64,000 bases of DNA from Oscheius sp. JU75 (GCA_037178855.1 JASJZC010000007.1:5890001-5954000); one strand, 5' to 3'; counted from the first letter of the stretch, positions 1-13,567 are shown. Numbers and translations are program-made. Notes: a model not told the origin generated them from the letters alone.

Positions 1-1893
1 AAACTGCGTGAGAATGAAGTGTTTTCATCAGCGACACCGAACAGCACTTAAAAACCACTTCTAGCCTAAGCGGCTAGCTCTTTTTTCAAACGTCTTGGAA
101 CTCCCGGTATGAACAAATTGAAATAGATCCGAAGTAGAAGATCGGCCACCACTATAATTATCCGGTCTAGATTTGTGGTTTGCGATGCAAAAGGGAGAGA
201 GCGCAGCATATTAAGAGATGGACAGAAAGGGTGACATAGGGCGATTTCCGCGGCGATTACGATCCAAAATTCTAAAATTGAAAGTGTTTTAATCCGACGA
301 AATGGTCATTTGACACATGACAAAAGTATTTGTTCACAAAGGATTGCAGTTGTTCGCTACAGCAAGGACAAAAATGGCTAACTAGCCGCCGACATGAGGT
401 TTAAGATGTCCTCGACCCTTACGGTGACAAATTTTCGATTTGTTTCCCGCTGTGAATACGCTTAGCAATAGCTTTTTCACTAATCGCATGATATAAGCAA
501 AGTTTAAGATGGAAAGGAAGTGTAGCAGCCGCGAGTAAACTTCTCGAAGTAGCAAATGAAGAGGATTTAGTGGTAACGGACACTCGGACGAGCCGTCGGA
601 AGCGGAACGTAACGTTTACCTATGGATTAATACGCGGTCAATTGAAACCAGCTGTGTGCGTCTCACTACTCCCGTAAAGACAACGAGTTTCGATAGTCAT
701 TATCCGGATGACAAACAAATACTTCTGCCCGGAGGATTCTGTGAAAAAATGGTATAGAGTGACCAATGGCTTCGCTGACAGTGTGTTCTCGTGAAGTGGC
801 AATGTACGACGGCCGTCAAGTGCATAATAATGGACCTCCAACAAATACTACAGTCCCAAAATCAAGAAACTCGCAAATTTGCTGCTGCAATATGGTGGTT
901 TTTCAATTAAATAAACTGACAACCAGAGGTACCACTAGAGGTCACGTCTTCTTACGAGATAGTAGGTAAGCATCCTTAGATTTCTACAAACTGATTTCTG
1001 GTAAAGTTTGAGATGGTAATTCACAACTTTTCAGATATGTGTGTAAGAGCGAAGTGATAGCTGGGTGACAATGGTTTCGAGTTTAAGAAATGAAGTGCGA
1101 ATGAGGGCAAACGAGCGCGACTCAAGTGGGAGAGGCACGAAAAGCGTCGGACACGGAAATGCTATGTTTGTAATATGGAAACGTCGATGCCCTACAGCAA
1201 CTGTTTCGGCATAACTGTTGATCGCATCCGTGTCATATTAGAGGCCAGATCTGCGTGACGATTACATTCTCTAAGCATATAAATCCAAGAAAAACAAAAA
1301 GGTTCATTAGTTATTAAAAGTACAAAAAAAATCCACCAGAACAAAGTATATACAAAAAATGGCGGAAAAACGCTCAAAATACCAGAGAAAAAGCTTTGGC
1401 CACGTCCAGGACATTGAATATTACTAATAGACTTTGAGATATGACAGAGCTCTGACATAGTCGATTGGTGATTTCGGATTCTTTACAAGAGGAGAGATGC
1501 TACTACAAAGTTACTTAGTCTGTCAACTAGAGGGTGTATCAGGAGAGTAGGTCAACAGAAGAGGAGCGAGTTTTACTTCGGGAGTTTGGGTAGCAAAGAG
1601 ACCACGACGTGCAGGAGGCCGACGACCAACAGGAGAGTCGTGAGACATCTGGCGACCGAAAGAGATGCGAGACGGGATTCTGTAATGCAAATGGTTACTA
1701 ATTCGTAGGACAGCATTCAAATGTTCTGTCCACCCTGGGTCAGTTATGTTTACGAGTTCTCCGATAAGAGCTATAAATTAGGAGCCAAATCTGGGATCTC
1801 ATCAATAGCTGTGGGAATAAGCGTGTCGTTAAATGATTGACGGGCTGCTAAGCTCACTAATCGCGGTTATGAGTATGAGACCAGATGGGTTAC
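1..1893. other. Gene-free stretch downstream of CDC25
   Basis: I see only short open frames here (under about 90 codons) with no family resemblance and no chain of exons joined by plausible splice sites. An A-rich patch with several runs of five to eight A lies at about 1270-1400. Only one TTCAAA motif is present, near 1714, unlike the block beginning at 3.8 kb. The 3' untranslated region of the minus-strand CDC25 gene presumably lies just below 1894, but I see no clear poly(A) signal. Confidence 0.5.
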
Positions 1894-3200
1894 TTACTCG
1901 GGTTTCATACAGGTGGCTGCCGTCGAGTAGCGTTTGTGGAAGGCAAATGTTTTCAAGACGTGGTTGAATTGAGGATCATCCATTTTAGTGTAGCTGCAAG
2001 GCGAGCACAAAGTCTGGTCTCCTAGCATGCTCAAGGTTTCAAAGAAACCCTTGTATCCCTTGTCTAGTACGTAGATTTCTTGAAAGGTGACTTGAGGATA
2101 GCGGTCGACGTTTCGAACACGATCAGCACTTCTCAGAGCAGCAGCCCTAAAACATGGTATAATGTACTGCTACTGCTCTACCACTTACATTCCAGGTCCA
2201 CGTTTCTGACTGTACTCACAGTAGAAAATGGGAATTTTGCTCTTTTCGAAGTTTTTTTCAAAAAAGAAGCCCTCACAGGTAGAAGGATCATACAAATTGA
2301 TAGCATGTTGAATGTGTCCTCCATCGTATTCGTAAGGGTAACGACAGTCGACTAAAATATAGCGGGAGAGGAATTCCGCCACTGTCAGCGACGACAACAG
2401 CTGGGAGAGCGTTGCGGCCTCGATTCTTTTAAATGCAACAGAGTCCGCGGTTCCAGCGACAGTTGGCAGAGAATAGTTCTAAGCAGTCTCTTATTGAAAG
2501 TCTGGTTTTCGTTCTTACCACAACTAAAGGCTGAGGAAGCTCAGAAAGAGGACTGCGGTGAACCTCTAAGGTGGAAGTTGACAGCGCTCTGAGAAGGCAC
2601 CGTGGGCGGGATGAAGGAGGTCCTGTAGCGTCGCTCTGAAAAAGCTTTGTTTCCTGTTTATCTTTATCGGTTACCTGTTTGTTTTCATGGTTCTCGTCAT
2701 CTTTCTGGCGTTTTGTACGGTATTCCATGTTGGGAAGAGTCCTTTTCCGTACTTGCTGTGACGATTTGGTACGGAAGAAGCCAGGCTTGCGACTCACAGG
2801 AGAACTGTCTTGCCTGAACAACTTCTTTAAAAACAGTCCGATTCTATGCCTACCCATTGGAAATATCTCCGAAGACTCGAGGTTTTCTCATTTTCGACTT
2901 AATTTCAAACTTCTGAGGGGTATTTTCATTGAGGGCCAGATCTTCCATCTCCTCGTCAAGAATGAACAAGTGGTCTCCGCAAAATGCTCCCTTCAGAGAC
3001 GAAGGACCGCAGTCCATGTCTCCAAGTCCCGAGTCTCGGGAGTCTTCGTCCTCGGAGAACATCCCTGAAAAGTGCTCATATGTCTTTGTCAGATTTGTAA
3101 GAGAAGAGAAGAAGCAGATGTCCTCTATCTTGAGGTGCGGCAAACATTTGGGCGGCGAGAGATGGTCCAGGTCGCCGACCTGAGCTGGGCTCTTGCGCAA
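1894..3200 (-). CDS. cdc-25: CDC25-type dual-specificity phosphatase (M-phase inducer), 5' end uncertain
   Basis: CDC25 removes inhibitory phosphates from cyclin-dependent kinases and drives mitotic and meiotic entry. I assemble four exons on the minus strand: about 3200-2854, 2813-2519, 2478-2189 and 2146-1894, with introns of 40, 40 and 42 nt. The N-terminal part is acidic and serine-rich with a DSGLGD stretch. The C-terminal rhodanese-like domain carries DCRYPYEYDGGHI, then the catalytic loop YCEYSQKRGP (Cys-x5-Arg; Tyr where vertebrate enzymes have His), then RYPQ and a YVLDKGYKGFF segment as in the family. The last exon ends in KPE and TAA, although a GTAAGT overlaps this stop and a further exon is possible. 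No ATG opens the first exon: the frame runs open upstream of 3200, so a 5' exon with the start is probably missing. Which worm paralogue it matches cannot be decided. Confidence 0.88.
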
Positions 3201-3259
3201 TAACCATACCCACCTTAATATGATTGGGGACGGCTGTAGCCAACAGATGCAAGCCCACC

Positions 3260-6200
3260 TACAGCAGTACCTGACTTTTTTGAGCTCTTGGAAAGGGTAA
3301 AAATGACTGAAGACCAGGACTATATAAGAAAAGTTGGTGGTTAGGAAAAGTTTGGAATCAAGCAGTCAACTTCATTAACAGGGATAGGCTAATGAATGAA
3401 GAAGTACATGAAAAAAGGAGGTCAATTTACTTAAGAGGCGTGAACTCGGCAATCACTATAAAAGACGCGACACGAAGGTCGTACCTGCGAAGGCCGTGTC
3501 GGACGGCACGAAGCAGATAAGCGGAGATGAATGGACTCATGGCTTCGAATTCGAACAAGTTACTTGAATTTGTTCAATCCGACCGTTTGGTCTGTAATTC
3601 GGAGCCCGAGTACCTTTATCGCACCAGGTGGGCTCGCCCAGGTCCGCCCCTTACTCTCTCCCTCTCGTTCGGACCGTTGCCGTTGGCAAGACCTCGTCTC
3701 GGCTCGAGTACAGACTAATCTCTGCGGGAACGAGAAGTGACGACTCCCACAACTCTTGTCCATTAAGACGTCAATAATTATTGCATTATAACAATTACGA
3801 ATTATTTTTGCGCCGCAACATGACTGCAGGATACTTGCGGAGCCCGATTGCGTGGGAGAGTACATTCCGAGTTACAAACTGTGCTCATTTGAAACTGGCA
3901 ACATTTTAAGTTCACGTAAAATGAGGTCGAAGTCCTCTTATCTACCTATGCCATCCGTCCCCTCTGGTAGCGGTCATTGGCAGGTTGAAGCGATCACACA
4001 CACCTGTCATGCTACAGTTACAACAACGCGGCCACCTGTCGATGTGTACCTTCAAAAGCATGCCGATGCGCGAATTCGCCTGTAATTTGTAAAGGGGATG
4101 AGTCTTAAACGCGCGAGACTGTTGTGTAAAGACAGACAGACAGAAGGCGTTGAAGGTGTAGTGATCTACTGTAAACAGAGAGTTGCAGAGTGTTTGGTGG
4201 AAAGAAAGTTTGAAAGAGGATCATTATGACTAGGGCTACCTAATGGTAGAATAAGTAAGATGGCTCAAACTTTCTAGGTGAACGGCCTAGTCGATCATCG
4301 CTTAGCACAACATGACCTAACAGCCCACCTAGTCGTACTTGGCAAATACTCCAAATGACACACGTGAGGATTTGTGAGACGACAGTCGTGGGACAGGGTT
4401 TGAATTGAGCTAAGAGATCTGTCGCAGGGAGTCTCGAACACAAGATTTGAACGTGTCGGAAAATGTGAAATGGGCTCTGCTTCCTGCCATTGTTAGAGAT
4501 AACGGCAGTGATAAGTGAAAATTCAAAAGTTGTGATGCTTGTAGGACGTTACTCTCATAACAAGACAACAATTGGACTTGTGATTATTACCCCAGGGAAT
4601 GATCCTTGCTTTGTGGGGACAGGCTAGTAATAAATTGTCCAGAATTGAACTCACCTTTATTGTTTGGCCCATCCTGATAGAAATAGGAGGAATACCTGTG
4701 CATGATCCTCCAGCAGGACCCAAGAGCTTGTTGACCTACAAAAATGGTACTGAACAGCTGAATAATGAGTGGCTCAGAAGCAGAAGGAGGAAAATCATAA
4801 TGCGCGAGGACAGTTGATACCCATTTTTCATAGACCACATACCATCAGGCGGCGCCGCCTGGTACAATACTGGGAAGAGGTTTGTGAGAACTGTCAAGCA
4901 GAACAAGGGATTGGCTCTGTTGACATTGCCTTAGAATCTGCCAGGGAGTCACATTTAAGGATATCACGACTTGGATTAGGGTGTAAAGAGAATTGCACAA
5001 TGCAAAGTGGCCGTGCAAACAGTCTCCAGGTCAGCGCAGTTACTCAAGTTACGGTGGAGGTAAAAGGAGCCGACAGTGAGGTGCGGAATAGAGTTACGAA
5101 GAACTACCGTCCGAGGTCAATCTGAAGAGAATCTAAGTACCACTGAATGCTTTTGAGTCGATTCATTATACTATTGTCAAAAATTTGGACTTGTTTCTCA
5201 AACTGAGTTACATACAAAAGTAGTAGAAAGGCTGTTCTACACAGGATGTAATGTTCCTCCACTACTATTCGTAGGAATTTGAAATAGACAGCCAGGTGTC
5301 GGGCTCGTCTTTAAAAAGGCTGTGTCGGCATCTGGACTGCGTAGCGCAATGGCACAGGAAACCAATTATGTACGGACGTCTGTGCTCTCCGTCACGCCTA
5401 CAGTCTTTTTTGACCGCAGTGGGATGGCATGTCGCCATACTTATTATTCTGCGAACAGATGATGCCCGTTAGACAATGGAGGACTTGACCTCAGACTCGT
5501 CCTCAGGATTCCCGAAGCTCAAAAAGGCAACCGTCCGGAAAATGCACGGACGATTAATGGACGATTGGGAAACAATTTTTGAACTTTTTATCGAAAAGCT
5601 AATTGCACCGTTTTGAAAATGAACTTGGCGCTTTTGATAACTCTGATATTGAAAAGATTTTGATAAACTTTCCGCATAAATCTGAAAAGAATGACTCTTA
5701 TGCTCTCTTAACTACCCCTTCACGGTCACTACTCAAAAATTTCGAACCCAGCTGCTGCGTTTTCATTAGAGACGAGGGCAGTAGAGCGCTCGTTAGGCAA
5801 TTCCTCATAAGAGGCTGGCTAGACAATAGGCAGACGGATATACGCAGACAGCAAACGAAAGAGCAGCTGACAATGAATGACGATCTATCCTGATTTGAAT
5901 TTATTCCGTGTGGCCCGAGGGCAAATTGAGCGAAACCAAAATGAACGAGTGCACAAAGCCAAATGGAACAAAATCTCGAGGACAGAGTGGCCTTGCTTTG
6001 TGAGATCCATTATTTGCTCAAGTGGGTGCCATTGAGGCCAAAAGAGACCCATCCTATGGAGGGCAGTACTCTCGGCCCTAATGGCATCTTAGAGCATTCG
6101 CACCATTACCTGCCCACTTGAAAGTACAGGCTGCAAAACTAATATATAAATAATGGCGGGCTTGAGCGTGAAGACCTGTGGGGAAGGGAACCAACTCAGT

Positions 6201-9200
6201 TGGGAGCCGGGATAACCTGAGAACGGCGCAGAAGGGAGCACAGTTGCTCGGCGCCTGTGCACATTCAAATCGGACAAAGGGTTCACTTGCGCAACTCCGT
6301 TCCGTGTCCACAAACTGGCTACCGTGAGAAGAACCTTTCGAGCCGTGACAGTTTGAATTTCGTTGCGTGAGAGTTCTTTATTAAGCCCCAAGGAATACAT
6401 CCCGCTGAGTGTTCTTCCCTTCTCATTTGCATGTGTTAAAGGGCGGATTAGAAGCGCGAGCTGGGCTGGGTCACATTCAAACGGTACTACAGTGTCTTTT
6501 ATTACGAGACGATGCGGGTCAGGTCAGTCGGCTCCGCATAATCTCCTAAACGGAAAGTCAGCCAACTTGACCAGTCTAACCTAATACCTGGCACGGCGGG
6601 ACTCCTAAGATCCTACTGTGCGGCATGAATCAAAACTGTGCAGAGTGCCGACAAGATACCGCAAAGCACAGGGGTGTTAATGGCTGCCCTAGCTCTATTT
6701 TCGCGGCGGGAGGTGTCTGAGTTCGCGGCTCAACGCCAGATGCTTGCGCAAGATTTGCAATGGAATCAAGTTACAACAGAAGGATTTATGAGATCCCAGT
6801 AGGGCGGACTCTATTCTCAGATGAATATAAACAGATTTTTACGACTATGTGTGAACCCCTCTGGGCACCGAGGTCAACGGCTGGTCATATTTAAAGAAAG
6901 CCTTGGGCACTGCAGCTGTTGCTTTGCAACGGTATTGCCAACTGCGACCTACTATCAATCAGCGCGGCTGTCAGGATAAGGAAATACAAGCGAGGTCATT
7001 CTCACCTCAACTACTGCAAAAAGAGAGCGAGGAGCCACTATCTCCCAGGACCTCAGATGTACAGCAGTGACCTTAGGATTTGCCTTGGTTATGCAACAAA
7101 GTTGTAAGTTACGCAACGAGACTGCTCCCGATCAAAGCGGCACAGCGCGTGCCAACATCATCCGTGTATTCCAGGTACCACTAGTTCTTTAGCAACTGTT
7201 TCGAAACGTGTTATTTTCACAGCGGGATCTTTTGCAAACCAGTTGTTCGAAAGTGATGTTCGGAAATAGGTGAAAGTATGTCCTTGGAACGGAGTGCAAG
7301 TGATACAGTCAACGGTCATTTAAATGAGAGGAAGAAGAAGAGGAAAGTGAGGGAGGCGGACAGGTAATTCGGTCAAGGAGGGCGCCGGTTCCCTTTCCAT
7401 GCAAATCAACAGTCGGTCAACGGGAAAATTTACTACCAATTAGCCCCCTTCGCTGATTCAAATGATGCACAGCGAAAGTTGCCAGATGGAGAAGTACAAG
7501 CTAAGCCAGAGAGATACGGTTCAAAGGGACTATTAATCAGAACGTTTTGAGGTTACTTAGATGGTCACGATAAGAAGCCGAAAGGCTGCTGTTCAAACTC
7601 GGGTTGACGGTCACGGCATCATAAAACCGACTGCGCAACTGAATTATCCATTGGGAGCTGCCGCGCCCTTCGTCATGGGTTAATGACAGAGTATTGGGTG
7701 TCATCCTAATTTAAATGACTCAAAACTCTTCTGGGCTTCACGCTGTCATTGGGAGCTCCGGCAACACTCTTAGCTCTCCCAGATGGCGGCAATGACCTGG
7801 AGACAGGCAGCACGTGGCGCAGATTACGTAATTCATCATTAAAACCCCACTGACCTGGTGTCCTAATGAGGGTTCGTGTCCCTAAGCCAAAGGACAAGCT
7901 CTGAGGGAAGGATGAGCAGGTTTGAAAAGGTGTCGGATGCATGCAATGACACTGGGAACCCATTAATGTGTTTTTTGCATTGTCGACAGACGTGGAAAAA
8001 AGTCTCGTAGACCTTGGGACCTACAAGCCATGTATAGGCTTTGATTTGAATCAGAGGTCGAGAAGGTAGCCGGGCGAAGGAAACAATAGAAGAAAAGAGA
8101 GCAGTAGACCATTCGAACCGTGTGCTATGAATGCCGGCGGCAGTTCCCAGAGCATTTTCTTAGAGCGCGCGACATTTTGATGCTGACTATGCATGTAAGA
8201 CTCACAAAGAGGCGTTCAAATTGTGGGAGAGATTGCTCTACGATTTCTCGTTCTCATAGTGTCACATAGGGTAGTTGAGGTCGCTGTATCAAGACCACAA
8301 TCTCCCTGGTAGATGCTATCGAGACAGTGGGGAAGTTTGAACAAGCAAAACAACCTTGTAAGCTGGTGGCAGACAGGAAAAAAATATTAGCACGGTTAAA
8401 ACCTTGAAGCCGACACGTGGGTTGTTCAAAATTGGCGAAGGCTTTAATTGTGGCAGGAACGAGTTCTGCGCCATGGCAGAAGCGCCTCATTTGCATAGAA
8501 GGGTACCCAACAGAGGATACCGGTCAGTTGGCGAAAAAGTGAAACCGGCTAGGATTTTTTGTGTTGCTAATTACAAGGGCGGGGGATGTGAGGGCTAATT
8601 TTTTCTTGATTTCATCAGTTTGCAAAAGTTTTCAGAAGATTGTAACTGGTGAAAAATAAGTGTTTCGGAAATCTTAGAATGGAAATAATAAGACAATTGC
8701 ACGGAAGATATATAAGGATTCCGTGCGGTAGGTCAGTAACGCCGACGGCGGTCCTGACACATGGTGAATAAGCTTCAATTCGAAGCGCAGACCTTTGTAG
8801 AAAAGCAGACACGCTGCCTGGTACAGGAAGTCGGCACGATTCAAACCGCTAGGCGTACGCTTGGACACCAAAGAATATTGGTCTGGTCATACTCTGTGGG
8901 AAAAAAGGCGGCTCCCATCCGTTATTATGCTAGCGGAGTAATTTACCTCTGATGATAGGCACTCGTCTCACCATTCTAGGTCTTACGATGGGATCGGCTT
9001 GTCTTGTATTCAAAATTAGGGGCAAGAAGAAACAGAAGAAGGAAGGCTGCCATTTACAGCCCAGTGGACCCATCTGTCCTCGGTCCAAAGGATTACGCAA
9101 GAAGTCCCGCGAAGAGGCCAAGGAAAGTCATCAACAATCTTCTCCTTAACTTTTTGCGACAGGTTCCCAAAAAATTTTGTTGCGCGAAAAGCCGTCCAGC

Positions 9201-11650
9201 AAAACCAGTTGAGAGAACGTTTGCCGTTGACCGGTTTGATTGCGGGGTGATTCTCTAGCGCATGACACGCTTTCACACTAGTTGGAGATTTGAATGTGCG
9301 GCAGCTCGGTGAAATATTGCTGTCAGCGGCACTACTTTATGGACGCAAAAACGTAGCGCTGCACCATATGCACTGGAAAGTAGTAGTTTTGAAAAAGTGA
9401 CCGGCTCGCTGGAGGCGACATCCTGGGGCGCCGGCGTCATAATCTTATCACAACAACAGTCCTGGGAAGAACGCTGGTGACCAGAGAAAACAGATAGCCG
9501 TTGACAGTTTGTATAGAAGAAACAGTTCAAATTTGGGGCCCTAATAAGCCATTAGTCGGCGGAAGAAAAGAGGAACTATGACTCGGCAGATGGGAAATGT
9601 CAGGCGTGATATGTATACCAAAGGAGGCGTTCAAAATACTATAGACAAATAGTCGCACAAAGGAGAGACATTCGTTGAAAAGAGGTCACAAGTACAAAGA
9701 GCTTCCGGTTTGATTAGGGCTCCAGGGAGTGACAAGCTTTTTGAAGTCCTATAAGCCATTGACAGGTGTTCAAAAAGTCCTTGAAAGCTAATTTCCAATT
9801 TTTCGGAAAGTTGACTTTTAGAATGGATGGTCTGGAGACAGGACTATATAGCTCAAAATGGGATACTTCCGTAGTTATCACCTTTTTCAAAAGCCGACAA
9901 GATAGATAAGGAAGAAACAAAGTCTCTGCGACAAAGAGTGTAGCTGATCAGTTTGGAAAAGTACATGCTTAAAGCAGGAGCTGATTACAAAGCTGGTTAC
10001 TGGGTCATCCATATTGCGCAGGACATATAGGGGTCTACTGACCAGCGGCGGACAGCTGGCACGTTCGAAAATGACCGACCGCCAGCCGGCTGTGCGAAGA
10101 TGAGGGTCCCATCTACAAATTGTCGAGAAGCATAATTGGTTTTCTGAGCTCTCCGAAAACATTCAAATTTTGAGATGTTTTATTTTGGAATCAATCTTTA
10201 ATGCATTTATCGAACACCTCAACAGTCATTGGATAAAAGGAGAAAAGAGAAAAAAAAACTGGCCTAAAGTAGGCCATGAATGAGAAGACTCGGGACAAAA
10301 ACTGCAACAAAAGAGCACGTCTGTATTCAAGGTGAGCCCCTAATTATCCTAGGTCTGACAGTCAGTAATTGCCAGTTGGTTGGCACGGAAAAGGCACGAT
10401 AATTAGTCCACTGGCCGAGAGAGGACCGACAACAGATTCAAATTTGGACCAGGATGTATTGTATGTCAATGACTGATAATGACACATCTCCATGTGAAAA
10501 GTGGACCTCAACGAGAGAAAAGCATGAATAGGGCATCGACTGACTTGCTCATAGTGTCGAAAGGTCCTGTTTGCCGCAAAAACAAAACATCGCTTTGAAA
10601 TCTAGGTACCGTAGGAACAGAAATCGGTTTTTTGACAGCTGCTTACCGGAAAGATGATGTGCTGTCGCTTGCCGGTGTGTAAAAAGGTCATTATTCAGAC
10701 GAGGCTATTCGAACGCTGTTTTGCACTAGGCAACTGTGTAAACAATGGTCAACACCCATAAACAGACAGATTAGGTCCGTGTCTATTGCCAAAATAAACG
10801 TTGTTTTCGATTCTAAACCTTTTTCAAATCATTTTCCAATACTTATGGGTGTGTCTTCAACTAGCCTCACCCTTAACCCATTTAGAAAAGATAAAATCTT
10901 GGAAACCTGACCGCTACTGCTCAAATGGCCACCGGCCTCGCAAAACAATCGACGATTGGAATGGCAAATTAGCCAGCACCTAGTGGCACCCGAACAGTAG
11001 CCGAAAAGCTCATTCTATCCTCAGCTTTTGCCTTGGTGTAAGTCGGTTTTTATGGCTGATGATTAATTTGAATAGCCTCTTGTCTCCAGACCTCCGACAT
11101 TTGAATTAATATGCAAATCGAAAAAAAAGGAGTTAAATACAACAAAGAGTACTTTGATATCTTGCAACATTTGCAAAAGGGAAATAGGTCTGTGTGAGTC
11201 GGAAAATCACAAAGAGCCTTAAAAGATGCGGTAACGGATACGACGAACTTAGTGGGAAATTGGCCAGGTGAAAGGAAGAAAGGTGGGCCAGACGACAGGC
11301 AGGAGCCGCACTTTTGAAACTTCATTCTTTAGAATGCGGTAGCAGTTTGAAAGAAGCTGACCTGGAATAGTAATCCCCAACTCGAGGTTTGCGGACTGTT
11401 TGGAAAATTGGAACAATATCTCTGCAAAGTGCCAATCACTTCTAGCTCGATTGGAAAACTCAATGTTAAACCATTAATAACGATTTTTGTACAGGTTACA
11501 TTCATGACGAGGACATTTGTCTTTTTACATGAATTTGGCAGTACGTTTCTTACGAATACGCCCATACTATAGGGAGGCTCTATGACTGCCAATTTCGGAA
11601 AGCAGATCTTAACAGTATTTAAAGAAAACCGTGATGAAGCTTTTGTTATA
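3260..11650. other. Gene-free block rich in TTCAAA/TTTGAA motifs (candidate piRNA-type locus)
   Basis: No convincing exon chain, tRNA or transposon is visible in over 8 kb. The block is set apart by short TTCAAA or TTTGAA motifs: I counted about 37 by eye between 3.8 and 11.4 kb, roughly equal on both strands and about 230 bp apart. Chance at this base composition would give about six. Extended cases such as CTGATTCAAAT (7452), ACAGATTCAAAT (10433) and CTGTTCAAAC (7581) resemble CTGTTTCA, the core upstream element of nematode type-1 piRNA genes. That is an inference: I cannot see transcripts. The motif density outside the block is clearly lower. Confidence 0.4.
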
Positions 11651-11681
11651 AATTTGGCTTATTTTACCACATTGTTTCAGA

Positions 11682-11834
11682 ATGCCGCATGTCATCAAGC
11701 TCGGTGAGTTTTGAGATGCTTTCGGTTGGTGACAGTTCATGTCGGGACCACCGACCCCATTCATTGTTTGCAGTTGTGCAAGAGCGTATTCGTTTCGTTG
11801 GGTCGTCTTGGGGTCACAGCGGCCCTTCTGCTCT
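11682..11834 (+). other. Possible two-exon mini-ORF or orphan 5' exon
   Basis: A good acceptor (TTGTTTCAG) stands one base before an ATG, and the short exon MPHVIKL is followed by GTGAGT. A second acceptor, TTTGCAG, joins in frame to about 20 further codons ending in TAG. The signals look like a trans-spliced first exon, but the whole product would be under 30 residues and matches no family I know. It may be a fragment left by rearrangement or chance. Confidence 0.15.
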
Positions 11835-13210
11835 CGAGTAGAGAATCGTTCCGACCACAGTAGTTATGAGAGAGCACAGAGCGCTGTTGCCTGACCCCTT
11901 ACCGAATAACGGTTGCGCCAGTCGAGTGTCCCCTAGCTCTGGGAGACAATGCATCCTCCTTCTCTCGTCAGGGGATGTAGGAAGAGAAACCTCAGAGTAA
12001 AAAACTTTAGACCACCTAATCATCACGGGGGAGTCGGGCTTTTTGCGAAAGCAATTGGATCAAGGGGTCGTTTTCAGCCGCAAAGTGAATTAGATCGGTG
12101 ACATCTTTGTTCAAATCAGAGGCTTTATTCCTTTTGGACCCCTTCACTGTGGTCTTTTTGCAACTTTTTTTCGGCTTTGCCTTCTTTGAGTTGATATTTG
12201 ACGTGTGCAACGCATGACATGCCATGTAGGAAACCAGCCCATCTCTTTTCGAGAGCTCAGGTCAGCTCAATTATAAGGGGACCAAAATGCTCAACGAGCT
12301 TTGTTGCTTCTCCAGAGAACATGTCAGGTTTAACATTTCCCTCGAGAGCATCCATATGCTACGGATTAATCCATTCTTCCCAATACGGGCATTGTTTGTC
12401 GCTTTTTAGATTCATTCTTCACGCTTTGACATCTCCAATCCAAGTTTGGAACCCGGAAGAGGTCTTCCTCCTCGATTGAAGAGTAAAATTTGTTGACTGC
12501 CATTTATAAGAGGAGCCTTCCTCCACAAGGTCAATCTCGTCGTTGAGACCTTTGAAAGAATGACTTTGTTTTGATCTCCAAAATTTCAATTACAACCATC
12601 AAAGACAACATCAGGTTTGCTTCAATTAGACAAATTGTGGGCAAGCTGGACCTTCGTTGATCCGTAAAACCACACTCCCGATTATAAAACAAAGCATGTC
12701 TACGTAAGACGACTTCCGCAATCGCAACTTCGGGCATTGAAGCGCATTATTCATGCTCTGAAGACCATTTTTGGCCATGTTTTCCTTCCATAAAACTGAC
12801 GGCTCCCTAAAGGGTTGACCTCAAGGTCTCTTATGGCCGTTCATTTCGTATAGGTGACTACAAAAAATTTCTTTTTGCTTGTATTGATGCTTTTTGTGGT
12901 GCTGTTATGTTCAGTAAAAAATTCAGGAAATGTCGTTTCAAAAAGAACAAATTCTTCGTTGAACACATGCCTGCGAGCTGTCAACAGCTGACATGCAGTC
13001 TTGTTTTACTTGTGATGCACATAAATTTTGACCTCATTCGCTCTCCTGTCGCCTCGGCGAAAAATCGTTTTAGATTTCTAAGCCAATCTGTTCCAGAACA
13101 TCTTAAAGATACTTCCATTTCGGAGATGCCTGTTGCCCTCAGACGTAACGGCTCCTCTGGGAGTAATTCCCTCGACCTAACTTATTGCTCCTACACTCTT
13201 TGTTAGATTT
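11814..13210 (-). pseudogene. Degenerate minus-strand coding remnant, family unknown
   Basis: The plus strand becomes pyrimidine-rich here, so the minus strand looks exon-like. Several open segments can be read: a lysine-rich piece of about 70 codons at 12225-12016 ending in LSQKARLPRDD, an open piece near 12355-12280 containing GEATKLVEHFGPL, and a piece at 12737-12531. They sit in different frames with stops between them and no matching splice sites. I read this as a decayed gene or element, but I cannot name it and it could be non-coding. Confidence 0.2.
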
Positions 13211-13559
13211 ATTTTATTTGAACTTTCCAAGCGCTTTCTGTTCTTCCATGGTGTGGCACATGCTGAGTTTAATTCACAGCCTCGTATCCACATTCACATT
13301 TATCCTTTCCACGTGCAATAGTGTCATGAACACGCTTTCTCTTGTCTTTTTTTAAACTTCTTCCTGCTTTTCCTTTTGCTGGCTTGATGAAATCATAAAG
13401 TTTTTCGACCACTTTAAATATTCATGAGATCGCCAGAAAATTGCCCTCTTCCGGGCGTTCTCGAGCTTTTCGGCATTTCACTTGTCATTTCAAAGGTTTT
13501 TACTCCGCCTTCTCTCTTCTTTTCAGTTCTTAGTTCCTCATACCACGCACCAAGTATGT

Positions 13560-13567
13560 CCTTCAGG
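13560..13567 (+). promoter_or_regulatory. Probable trans-splice acceptor of the globin gene
   Basis: TCCTTCAG ends at 13566, one base before the MGNTES start codon. In nematodes a strong acceptor directly before the first ATG usually marks spliced-leader addition. An in-frame ATG lies upstream at 13557; using it would bury the myristoylation Gly, so the downstream ATG is preferred. Confidence 0.4.

Noticed and set aside
5331..5400. Possible tRNA near an A-box-like TAGCGCAATGG
   Set aside because: No B box and no acceptor-stem pairing.
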